Shown: positions 55,310 to 62,892 of the stretch, piece by piece
How the letters are laid out: every line of letters starts with the position of its first letter
Position numbering within the stretch: position 1 is the stretch's first letter
Assembly: GCA_030729785.1 (NCBI GenBank)
Contig: JANQWS010000023.1
Span: forward strand, 147,709 to 211,708
DNA: 64,000 bases
Direction of reading: 5' to 3'
Source of the DNA: Algoriphagus sp.
GTDB taxonomy: Bacteria > Bacteroidota > Bacteroidia > Cytophagales > Cyclobacteriaceae
Program-made: the position numbers and the translations under genes
The notes under the pieces: generated by a model
Seen by the model: the letters and a program-made list of their open reading frames with translations, nothing else
Database searches by the model: none
What the model was told of the DNA's origin: nothing

Positions 55310-55678
55310 ATGAAACTGATTTCCTCCCTCCTTTTCGGATTAGCACTCCTTTTAATGTCCTCAACCACCCAAGCACAAAGCACAGACTTTTTTGTTGGCG
55401 AATGGGATGTAACCATCAAAGACACGCCAAATGGAACGGTAAACGTTGTATTGTCTCTTGAGCGCGTTGAAGGCAAACTGGTTGGTAAATTTATCGATGC
55501 TGCTACAAGTACCGAAACCACCATGTCACAAATCACTGAAGGTGAAAATACGGTGACTCTTTATTTCTTTGCTGAAGGGTATGACCTTTATTTAACACTC
55601 CAACCTGAAGGTGAGGAAAATGTGACAGGAATATTGATGGACTCCTTCGCCGTAGAAGGCAAGCGAGTGAAAAAGTAA
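55310..55678 (+). CDS. Small secreted protein of unknown function
   Basis: A 122-aa exported protein with a signal peptide ending at about residue 22 (STTQAQS). The mature 100 residues are beta-rich (FFVGEWDVTIKDT, VNVVLSLERVEGKLVGKF) with a GEWDV start like small lipocalin-type or calycin-fold proteins. It follows the efflux operon by 127 bases and is ended by a strong terminator. No family assignment is firm. Confidence 0.82.
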   Translation: MKLISSLLFGLALLLMSSTTQAQSTDFFVGEWDVTIKDTPNGTVNVVLSLERVEGKLVGKFIDAATSTETTMSQITEGENTVTLYFFAEGYDLYLTLQPEGEENVTGILMDSFAVEGKRVKK

Positions 55679-55680
55679 AA

Positions 55681-55714
55681 AAAGAAGGCGGGATTTTTCC
55701 CGCCTTCTTTTTTT
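55681..55714. terminator. Bidirectional terminator
   Basis: A 13-bp perfect stem, AAAGAAGGCGGGA (55681-55693) with TCCCGCCTTCTTT (55698-55710), TTTT loop and T/A tracts on both sides. It ends the small secreted gene and also faces the 3' end of the maf operon. Confidence 0.88.
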
Positions 55715-55762
55715 ACTAAAACGTCAAGCATATAAATAAGTCTACTAGCCGATAAAAAACGC

Positions 55763-56350
55763 TTACCCCCATTTTTTGAGTTGGGCATAGACCAAGTGAA
55801 GTGGAAAGCCCATTACAGTAAAATAAGAGCCTGTAATACTACTCACTCCAACAAAGCCAATCCATTCTTGAATCCCATAGGCACCAGCTTTATCGTAAGG
55901 CTGGTAGTATTTTAGGTAATGGCGTATTTCTTCCTGATCTAAATGACGAAAAGTCACTTTTGCCTCATCCTCAAGGGTAATCGAGTATTTTTTGTCTTTT
56001 AACGTCACCGCAGTGATCACCGTATGGGTCGCACCGGATAATCTTTTCAACATTTCAAAGGCTTCCTCCTCATCCATAGGTTTTCCCAAGACTTTATCAC
56101 CATCAATCACTACCGTATCCGCAGTAATTAAGAGCTCGTTTTCTTGGAGGGATAAGAAGGCATCTGCCTTCAATTTGGAAAGGTATGCAGCAGCATACTG
56201 TGCGGGAAGGTCGGTAGGAATATCTTCTTCAATTGGGTGCACTCGAACTTCAAAATCGAGTTCTAATCCGCGAAGAAGCTCTTGCCTTCTAGGTGAATTA
56301 GAACCCAAAATGATTTTTTTAGAAGCTAGGTTAGCTAAAAAACTGGGCAT
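55763..56350 (-). CDS. maf: Maf-family nucleotide pyrophosphatase
   Basis: A 195-aa enzyme of the Maf family, which hydrolyses non-canonical or modified nucleoside triphosphates (dTTP/UTP or m7GTP types). The start LGSNSPRRQELLRGL is the family signature; TADTVV and KPMDEEEAFEML are also conserved. The ATG at 56350 is used; TTG at 56362 is less likely. It overlaps the DUF1015 gene by 20 bases. Confidence 0.93.
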   Translation of the reverse strand: MPSFLANLASKKIILGSNSPRRQELLRGLELDFEVRVHPIEEDIPTDLPAQYAAAYLSKLKADAFLSLQENELLITADTVVIDGDKVLGKPMDEEEAFEMLKRLSGATHTVITAVTLKDKKYSITLEDEAKVTFRHLDQEEIRHYLKYYQPYDKAGAYGIQEWIGFVGVSSITGSYFTVMGFPLHLVYAQLKKWG

Positions 56351-57629
56351 AGTCGTAGTCAAATTCTTCTTGGTTAACGGTAGCGAATAACATTCCCCCT
56401 ACTGCTTTAGGATAAAAGTAAGTGGATTTTTGGGGCATAAGCTGCCCTGAATTACACACCTCCATGACCTGACCCAAGTCAATCTCACGGGTAATGATAG
56501 CAAATTTGGCTTTTTTGGATTGTACCTCTTGCACACACTTAGAAAAATTTCGCTCGTAAGCCAATACGGTGGTGCTCCGCTGTTGCCCTGGAGAAATTCC
56601 AAGTAGTTTGTCAAACAATACGTCATGTAACAAAACCAAATCCAATTGACGTAGCACCTCAGGCAAGGCCGGAGCTACTTGATCGAAATTCTCTTGGCGA
56701 AACTTAATTATGTAAGCAGCATCCTCCCAAATTAAACCAAAAGTATGTTTCTTTTGAAAGGTGTAGGCAGCAAGTTCGGCGGCTTCTCCCATCGGTCGAA
56801 TCTCGAACCAGGATTCTAGGGCTCCGAAGAAAACTTCTTTTGCAAGCAATTCCCCGTAGTACAATCGATGAGTAGGAAGAATTTCCAAATGATTCCCCAC
56901 TACATTGGTCAAATACATTAAATGATAGTCTGATGCCTTCCAAGGGGATGATACCTGCTGGGCCTCCTGCTCTTTCCGGTAGTGAATGGCTGCTTCAAGT
57001 CGATGGTGCCCGTCGGCCAGAATTACTTTTTTATCGGATAGGGTATTTAGGAATTTTGAGATGATTATTGGATCTGTAATTCGAGCCATTACTTCACGAA
57101 TCCCTTGGTAATCCTCCAATTCATACAAGGGCTGTTCCATCGCCTGATCCATCCATGGGGCTAGTTCCTGGTTTACATCTTCGTATAATCCATGCGTAGG
57201 GCTTGCTTGAATTTCCGTAGCACGAAGTAAATCCACCCGATCATGTACTGCCGATTCTAAGGTGTTTTCGTGTCTCAAAATCTTATTTTCCTCCCAAGGA
57301 GTAGCTTTGATCTGTGCAATGAATCCTTTTCTACACTGCTCTCCTTTTTCCCCTGGAAGTCGAAAGTACTGGTAATACACATAAATCCCTGGAACAGAAT
57401 CCTGTTTCAGAATACCGGAGGATTTCCATTTTTCAAGAAGGTATTTTGCCTGTAAAGCCCCATTTTCTCCCTCAGGTACAGCTAAGTGAATGCTATTCAA
57501 AGGATTTTGGTAAAGCAGTTCACGCTGCTTTGTCGACACCACATCAAAAAGAGGGGCTGTTAATTTTTCCAATTGCTCTCCTAGCTCATTGGAATAACGC
57601 CAAGCTTTAACGGGTAAAAGTTCAGCCAT
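56331..57629 (-). CDS. DUF1015 family protein
   Basis: A 432-aa cytoplasmic protein of the DUF1015 family, found from bacteria to archaea. The best conserved segment is VILADGHHRLEAA near residue 205, resembling the ParB/Srx nuclease-like fold active site. Function not established. The gene overlaps accC upstream (TGATG) and maf downstream, a tight three-gene operon. Confidence 0.9.
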   Translation of the reverse strand: MAELLPVKAWRYSNELGEQLEKLTAPLFDVVSTKQRELLYQNPLNSIHLAVPEGENGALQAKYLLEKWKSSGILKQDSVPGIYVYYQYFRLPGEKGEQCRKGFIAQIKATPWEENKILRHENTLESAVHDRVDLLRATEIQASPTHGLYEDVNQELAPWMDQAMEQPLYELEDYQGIREVMARITDPIIISKFLNTLSDKKVILADGHHRLEAAIHYRKEQEAQQVSSPWKASDYHLMYLTNVVGNHLEILPTHRLYYGELLAKEVFFGALESWFEIRPMGEAAELAAYTFQKKHTFGLIWEDAAYIIKFRQENFDQVAPALPEVLRQLDLVLLHDVLFDKLLGISPGQQRSTTVLAYERNFSKCVQEVQSKKAKFAIITREIDLGQVMEVCNSGQLMPQKSTYFYPKAVGGMLFATVNQEEFDYDYAQFFS

Positions 57630-59125
57630 CAGGTCAATCGATTGGTCCAGTGGGTGGTATTGGCAGGACTTAGCGGAGTGGTTGGGTTTACCTGCTTATC
57701 TTCAACTTCAAAAAATTCCACAGCTAAGGCAGCAAGTAGTATTTTTTCTTCTTCAGTAAACTGAGGTTCTAGGAATTCGGGCCTAAAGTACCGATCCACA
57801 AACTTGGTATCAAACTGCCCCGATTGAAAGGCATCGTGAGACAAGGCAAAGCGGCAGAAATCCAAGGTAGTTTGGATACCCGAAATTTGGTAATCGTCAA
57901 TGGCACGAATTGTCCGAGTGATAGCTTCCTGACGGGTAGCACCGTGCGCAATCAGCTTGGCAATCATGGGGTCGTAATAAATCGGAATATCCATACCTTC
58001 CTCAAATCCATCATCTACCCGTATCCCTGCTCCTTGGGGTCGACGGTAGGTGAGCAACCTTCCAATGTCTGGTAAAAAGTTATTTTTCGGATCTTCGGCA
58101 TACACGCGAACTTCTATGGCATGTCCTTGGATGGTTAAATCCTCTTGAGCAAAGGAAAGTGGTCTTCCTTCAGCAATCCAGATTTGTTCCCGAACGAGGT
58201 CCTTACCTGTAATCATCTCTGTTACAGGATGCTCTACTTGAAGTCGGGTATTCATTTCAAGAAAATAGAAATTGAGGTGCTCGTCCACAATAAATTCCAC
58301 GGTCCCTGCACCGTAATAATTGCAAGCCTTGGCAACACCAATGGCGGCCTCTCCCATCGCCTTTCGCATGGCGGGACTTACGACAGCAGAGGGGGCTTCC
58401 TCAATCACTTTCTGGTGACGCCTTTGAATGGAACATTCCCGTTCAAATAAATAAACTACATTTTGGTGTTGGTCCCCTAAAATCTGAATTTCAATATGAC
58501 GAGGAGAGGAAATATATTTTTCAATAAAAACCGCCCCATCACCAAAGGAAGAGATCGCTTCAGAGACAGCTCGATTCATTTGTTCATCAAACTCTGCTTC
58601 TGATTCCACCACACGCATCCCTTTACCTCCTCCTCCAGCTGAAGCTTTAATCAAAATGGGATACCCAATCTCCTTTGCCTTGACTTTGGCAACTGCCACG
58701 TCAGAAATAGCTTCATCCGTACCGGGTACGAGAGGAATTGCATAGGCAGCAACCGCCTGCTTTGCAGCAAGCTTGGATCCCATTACCTCAATAGAAACTG
58801 GGGAGGGACCAATAAATAAAATACCAGCTTCCTGCACTTGCTTTGCAAAAGCAGCATTTTCTGATAGAAAACCGTACCCCGGGTGAATTGCATCTACTCC
58901 CAACTTCTTACAAACTGCCAAAATTTTGTCGGCAGCCAAATAGGACTGATTGGAAGGAGCTGGTCCTAGGCAACAGGCTTCATCCGCAAAACGAACATGT
59001 GGCGAAAGTCGATCGGCCTCAGAATACACTGCTACAGTGCGAATACCCATCTCACGAGCAGTACGCATAATTCGAAGTGCAATTTCACCTCGATTGGCTA
59101 CCAATAGTTTGGTGATTTTTTTCAT
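57629..59125 (-). CDS. accC: Acetyl/propionyl-CoA carboxylase, biotin carboxylase subunit
   Basis: A 498-aa ATP-grasp enzyme that carboxylates biotin on its carrier protein. Motifs: LLVANRGEIALRIMRTA at the start, SAGGGGKGM (162-170) for ATP and EMNTRLQVEH for the active-site region. A C-terminal extension of about 50 residues beyond the standard 450 resembles the BC part of propionyl- or methylcrotonyl-CoA carboxylases. Carboxyltransferase and BCCP genes are not adjacent. Which acyl-CoA is served cannot be decided here. Confidence 0.94.
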   Translation of the reverse strand: MKKITKLLVANRGEIALRIMRTAREMGIRTVAVYSEADRLSPHVRFADEACCLGPAPSNQSYLAADKILAVCKKLGVDAIHPGYGFLSENAAFAKQVQEAGILFIGPSPVSIEVMGSKLAAKQAVAAYAIPLVPGTDEAISDVAVAKVKAKEIGYPILIKASAGGGGKGMRVVESEAEFDEQMNRAVSEAISSFGDGAVFIEKYISSPRHIEIQILGDQHQNVVYLFERECSIQRRHQKVIEEAPSAVVSPAMRKAMGEAAIGVAKACNYYGAGTVEFIVDEHLNFYFLEMNTRLQVEHPVTEMITGKDLVREQIWIAEGRPLSFAQEDLTIQGHAIEVRVYAEDPKNNFLPDIGRLLTYRRPQGAGIRVDDGFEEGMDIPIYYDPMIAKLIAHGATRQEAITRTIRAIDDYQISGIQTTLDFCRFALSHDAFQSGQFDTKFVDRYFRPEFLEPQFTEEEKILLAALAVEFFEVEDKQVNPTTPLSPANTTHWTNRLT

Positions 59126-59134
59126 TAATTCACT

Positions 59135-59162
59135 AAAATATATTTTGGGTAATTGAAAACAA
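59135..59162 (-). promoter_or_regulatory. Candidate promoter of accC operon
   Basis: On the minus strand, TTG (59162-59160) is followed after 17 bases by TATATTTT (59142-59135), one mismatch from TAnnTTTG, ten bases before the ATG. Spacing fits the Bacteroidota promoter. Confidence 0.45.
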
Positions 59163-59225
59163 CTAAGACGAAATAAGGTATTTATTCCGAGCTTTCGAAG
59201 TCAAGCCTGGGTATAAAAACTGTTT

Positions 59226-59257
59226 TTTGCATCCAAGAAAGATAAGTCTTATTTTTG
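59226..59257 (+). promoter_or_regulatory. Promoter of alpha-oxoamine synthase gene
   Basis: TTTG (59226-59229), a 20-base spacer and TATTTTTG (59250-59257) match the Bacteroidota TTTG-N19-23-TAnnTTTG promoter exactly. The predicted start is near 59264, giving a leader of about 45 bases before the TTG start codon. Confidence 0.65.
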
Positions 59258-59308
59258 GGTGTTTTAAAACCGAACCCATTTCCCCAAACACTCTAAATTC
59301 TTAAGACG

Positions 59309-60559
59309 TTGGATCTATTTGCAAAGTTAAAAACGAATATGGGCCCTCTAGGCAAGCACTCTGAGTTTGCTGATGGCTATTGGTCATTTCCCAAACTAGA
59401 AGGTGAAATAGCTCCTAGAATGCATTTCAAGGGTAAAGAAGTCCTAACGTGGAGTTTGAACAACTACCTAGGCTTAGGCAACCACCCTGAAGTACGAAAA
59501 GCAGATGCAGATGCAGCGGCCAAATGGGGTGCAGCCTATCCGATGGGTGCACGGATGATGTCTGGGCAAACCGACCTTCACGAGCAGTTGGAAGATGAAC
59601 TTGCGGCGTTTGTAGGCAAAGAAAAGTCTTACCTATTGAACTATGGCTACCAGGGTATCATGTCTGTGATCGATGCCTTACTTGATAGAAAAGACGTGGT
59701 GGTATACGATTCCGAATGTCATGCTTGCATCATTGATGCCTTGCGCATGCATCTGGGCAAACGCTATGTATTTCCACACAACGACATTGAAAATTGCGAA
59801 AAGCAACTTCAACGGGCTACCAAATTAGCAGAAGAAACAGGCGGAGGAATCCTCCTAATCACAGAAGGAGTATTCGGAATGACCGGTGACCAGGGTAAGT
59901 TGAAAGAAATTGTAGCATTAAAAAAGAAATTTGACTTCCGCTTGTTGGTAGACGATGCTCATGGTTTTGGAACTATGGGTACTACTGGAGCTGGTACAGG
60001 TGAAGAGCAAGGTGTGCAGGATCAAATTGATTTGTATTTCTCGACCTTTGCGAAATCCATGGCTTCTATAGGTGCCTTCATCGCTGGTGATGCGGATGTG
60101 ATCTTGTTTTTGAGATACAACATGCGCTCTCAAATTTTCGCCAAATCCCTGCCCATGCTGCTCGTAGAAGGAGCACTCAAACGTCTCGACTTGTTGAGAA
60201 GTCAGCCAGAGTTGAAAGATAACCTTTGGAAAATCGTGCATGCCTTGCGCAAAGGATTGGTTGAAAATGGATTTAGTACAGGAAAATCCAATTCTCCAGT
60301 TACCCCTGTGGTATTGAATGGTACTGTAGGTGAAGCAGCAGCTCTTTCCATGGATTTAAGGGAGAATTTTGGAATATTTTGCTCTGTCGTGATCTACCCA
60401 GTTATACCTAAAGGCATGATTATCTTACGATTAATCCCTACAGCAGTACATACATTGGAAGATGTGAATTTGACTGTAAAAGCCTTTGCTGCGGTAAAAG
60501 ACAAGCTCGTTTCGGGAGTTTACAAGAATTCTGAGCTTGCACTTTCATTCGGAGAATAA
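59309..60559 (+). CDS. Alpha-oxoamine synthase, sulfonolipid/sphingolipid synthase candidate
   Basis: A 416-aa PLP enzyme (aminotransferase fold I, alpha-oxoamine synthase) that condenses an amino acid with an acyl-CoA or acyl-ACP. Lys249 in STFAKSMAS binds PLP, DDAH (215-218) contacts the cofactor, and His138 stacks on the ring. It starts at TTG, because the homologous N-terminus (MDLFAKLKTN then GPLG) begins there; the next ATG would remove ten residues. The YPMGARMMSGQT segment differs from the Sphingobacterium serine palmitoyltransferase type and fits Bacteroidota enzymes proposed to use cysteate for sulfonolipids (capnine). Serine as substrate cannot be excluded. Confidence 0.88.
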   Translation: MDLFAKLKTNMGPLGKHSEFADGYWSFPKLEGEIAPRMHFKGKEVLTWSLNNYLGLGNHPEVRKADADAAAKWGAAYPMGARMMSGQTDLHEQLEDELAAFVGKEKSYLLNYGYQGIMSVIDALLDRKDVVVYDSECHACIIDALRMHLGKRYVFPHNDIENCEKQLQRATKLAEETGGGILLITEGVFGMTGDQGKLKEIVALKKKFDFRLLVDDAHGFGTMGTTGAGTGEEQGVQDQIDLYFSTFAKSMASIGAFIAGDADVILFLRYNMRSQIFAKSLPMLLVEGALKRLDLLRSQPELKDNLWKIVHALRKGLVENGFSTGKSNSPVTPVVLNGTVGEAAALSMDLRENFGIFCSVVIYPVIPKGMIILRLIPTAVHTLEDVNLTVKAFAAVKDKLVSGVYKNSELALSFGE

Positions 60560-60655
60560 AAAAAAAGTAAAAAAAAGCGCCTTAGAATTGAAATAGTTAG
60601 TATTTGGCCTATATTAGACCCTATAAACTTATCATCAACCCTAAAAACTTTTACT

Positions 60656-60832
60656 ATGAGCAGATTTAGCGACGTAAAAAATCTAGTAATGAGCTTGGAA
60701 GCTGACTTCGAAAAGTTCTACGACAAAGGAAATCAAGCTGCAGGTACCCGCGTAAGAAAAGGTATGCAAGATTTGAAAAACCTAGCACAAGCTATCCGTA
60801 CTGAAGTACAGGACAAGAAAAACGCTGGTTGA
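60656..60832 (+). CDS. Histone H1-like small DNA-binding protein
   Basis: A 58-aa basic protein: MSRFSDVKNLVMSL, FYDKGNQAAGTRVRKGMQ and KNLAQAIRTEVQDKKNAG. It matches the short histone H1-like family of Bacteroidota (helical, Lys/Arg-rich), probably an abundant nucleoid-binding protein. The ATG at 60656 has a 96-base gap from the previous gene and a strong terminator just after the stop. Its codon use favours abundant codons. Confidence 0.88.
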   Translation: MSRFSDVKNLVMSLEADFEKFYDKGNQAAGTRVRKGMQDLKNLAQAIRTEVQDKKNAG

Positions 60833-60840
60833 TTCTAAAT

Positions 60841-60870
60841 AAAAAAGGTGGTTAACCCACCTTTTTTTTT
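60841..60870. terminator. Terminator after histone-like gene
   Basis: An 11-bp stem AAAAAAGGTGG (60841-60851) with CCACCTTTTTT (60857-60867), 5-nt loop, and a long T-run. It lies 9 bases after the stop of the histone-like gene and 23 bases from the convergent peptidase stop; A/T tracts on both sides suggest use in both directions. Confidence 0.87.
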
Positions 60871-60892
60871 GACGTAACAAATAAAGTGGAGC

Positions 60893-62731
60893 TTAAAACT
60901 CCACTTTATTATTTTCTACCTGTATGTCTACCATTCGCTTGCTTGGATCAATCTCTATCGATTTAATAGTATCAAGTTCTCTTTTTAAACTAATCGTTAG
61001 TGTTGGATATACCCAAGGCCAATCCTGAGTCAATACAAGTTTGGGAGCATTTGGCTCTTCCATTTTTGCTCCACGCAAAATTTCTAAAGGTAGATAAACT
61101 AACTCTTTGGTTCCATCTTTATAGGTAATCACCAAATCTATTGGCATAGGCATCGCTCCTATTCGCTCCAAAGTAATAGAAGTACCATCCACAGATGCAT
61201 TTACCTCCTTCACTCCATAATCAATTGTTTTCGTAGAATACACAAAATATTCCTTATACCAATCCAATTCCAATCCACTTTCTTTCTCCATGGCACGAAT
61301 CAGGTCATTGACATTGGGATGCTTAAACTTCCAGGTATTCCAATAGCGATACATCCCCCGATCACGGGCTTCCTCACCGATTACATAGCCCAGCTGTGCC
61401 AAGAAAACAGCTCCTTTACTGTACGCTGCTGCACCATAGGCTGAATTGGTTTGGTAGTGATCCGAATGGGTAGACATGGGTTCTTCCAAGCCAGACTTAA
61501 CCAATCGATAATAGCCCCCATAAGAACCCCGATGTGGGGAAGCATTTGCTTGAAATATAGATGCCATCGCCAAATTTGAAGCATAAGAAGTAAAGCCCTC
61601 ATCCATCCAAGGATACAAGGATTCATTGGAAGCCAAGACACCATGAAACCAACTATGGGCCAATTCATGCACCATTACCCCTACTAAACTTGGCAAAGAC
61701 CGCTCTCCGGTAATTAGGGTAGACATCGCATATTCCATACCCCCATCGCCCCCTTGAACTACTGAAAACTGCTTATAAGGATATTGACCGAACTGTTTTG
61801 ACAGGTAGTCAATTGCCTTAGGCGTAAACTCTTTCAACTTTTCCCAATTTTCGGTAGTCTTCTCCCCAGGAATGTAAAAATGGTGTACCGTTATGCCATT
61901 AGCCATCTGTACTTTATCGTGCTGGTACTTATTATCAGCTGCCCACATAAAGTCATGTACCTGTGGAGCTACAAAATGCCAAGTCAGCGTATTCCCTTTT
62001 GGCTCAGGAACCTTCACTCCTTCATCTTGATATCCATGACCAATCTGATTGGGATTTTGGAGGTAACCTGTCCCCCCAAGCGTATAGGATTTATCGATGG
62101 TGATTTTCACATCAAAATTACCCCATATTCCATAAAACTCTCTTCCTACATAGGGATTTGCATGCCATCCTTGCTCGTCGTAATTCGCCATCTTGGGATA
62201 CCATTGTGACATGGAATAGCGAACTCCTTCTTCAGAATCTCTTCCAGAGCGTCTTACTTGTAAAGGAACCTGACCTTCAAAAGACATTTCAAATTTTACG
62301 GAGCTATTCGGTAAAATGGGCTCCGTTAGGTCCACTTCCAAAACAGTACCTACTTCCTTAAAGCTCACTGGCCCTCCATTCATGGTCAGACGCGTGGGAT
62401 GCAGGTAGCCAATTTCTTCTGGAGCCAGTTTCGCTATTCGGTCTTTAACACGCTGGTCTGGATCTGCAATCGTTCGGGAGCGCACATCCATCATGCTCCC
62501 TGGTTGGAAGGCATTGTAGTAAAGGTGGTAAAATACCCGAGTCAACGTATCTGGGGAATTATTGGTGTAGGCAAGCACTTGAGTACCTTGATACCGGTTG
62601 GTAGACACATCCATAGCCACTTCCATTTGATAGGCAACAGCCTGTTGAAAACGACCATTTTGGGCATAGCCAAGGCTAATTGCCATAAAAAAGAAAAGTC
62701 CTAACCAGGACCTAAATATATAATTTGCCAT
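60893..62731 (-). CDS. M1-family zinc metallopeptidase, secreted
   Basis: A 612-aa exported aminopeptidase-like enzyme. The signal peptide ends near residue 23 (LGYAQ). Zinc ligands His355, His359 and Glu378 with catalytic Glu356 follow the HExxH-x18-E pattern exactly; GGMEYAM (330-336) is the substrate-binding exopeptidase motif (GAMEN in aminopeptidase N), with Tyr replacing Asn. No sorting tail is seen, so it is probably periplasmic or on the outer surface. Confidence 0.93.
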   Translation of the reverse strand: MANYIFRSWLGLFFFMAISLGYAQNGRFQQAVAYQMEVAMDVSTNRYQGTQVLAYTNNSPDTLTRVFYHLYYNAFQPGSMMDVRSRTIADPDQRVKDRIAKLAPEEIGYLHPTRLTMNGGPVSFKEVGTVLEVDLTEPILPNSSVKFEMSFEGQVPLQVRRSGRDSEEGVRYSMSQWYPKMANYDEQGWHANPYVGREFYGIWGNFDVKITIDKSYTLGGTGYLQNPNQIGHGYQDEGVKVPEPKGNTLTWHFVAPQVHDFMWAADNKYQHDKVQMANGITVHHFYIPGEKTTENWEKLKEFTPKAIDYLSKQFGQYPYKQFSVVQGGDGGMEYAMSTLITGERSLPSLVGVMVHELAHSWFHGVLASNESLYPWMDEGFTSYASNLAMASIFQANASPHRGSYGGYYRLVKSGLEEPMSTHSDHYQTNSAYGAAAYSKGAVFLAQLGYVIGEEARDRGMYRYWNTWKFKHPNVNDLIRAMEKESGLELDWYKEYFVYSTKTIDYGVKEVNASVDGTSITLERIGAMPMPIDLVITYKDGTKELVYLPLEILRGAKMEEPNAPKLVLTQDWPWVYPTLTISLKRELDTIKSIEIDPSKRMVDIQVENNKVEF

Positions 62732-62892
62732 ATTTATTTTTTCTTAAAGAAAATCAAAAAGCAAGCTTTCCCCAAATCCTACGGAAAAAAATAAAGCTCT
62801 TGTACTTAATTGAATTCCATTGAAGTAAATTCAATCTATAAAATCAGAAAAATTGGTTTTATTTAAAAAATTTGAAACCCATCCTTAGTCAC

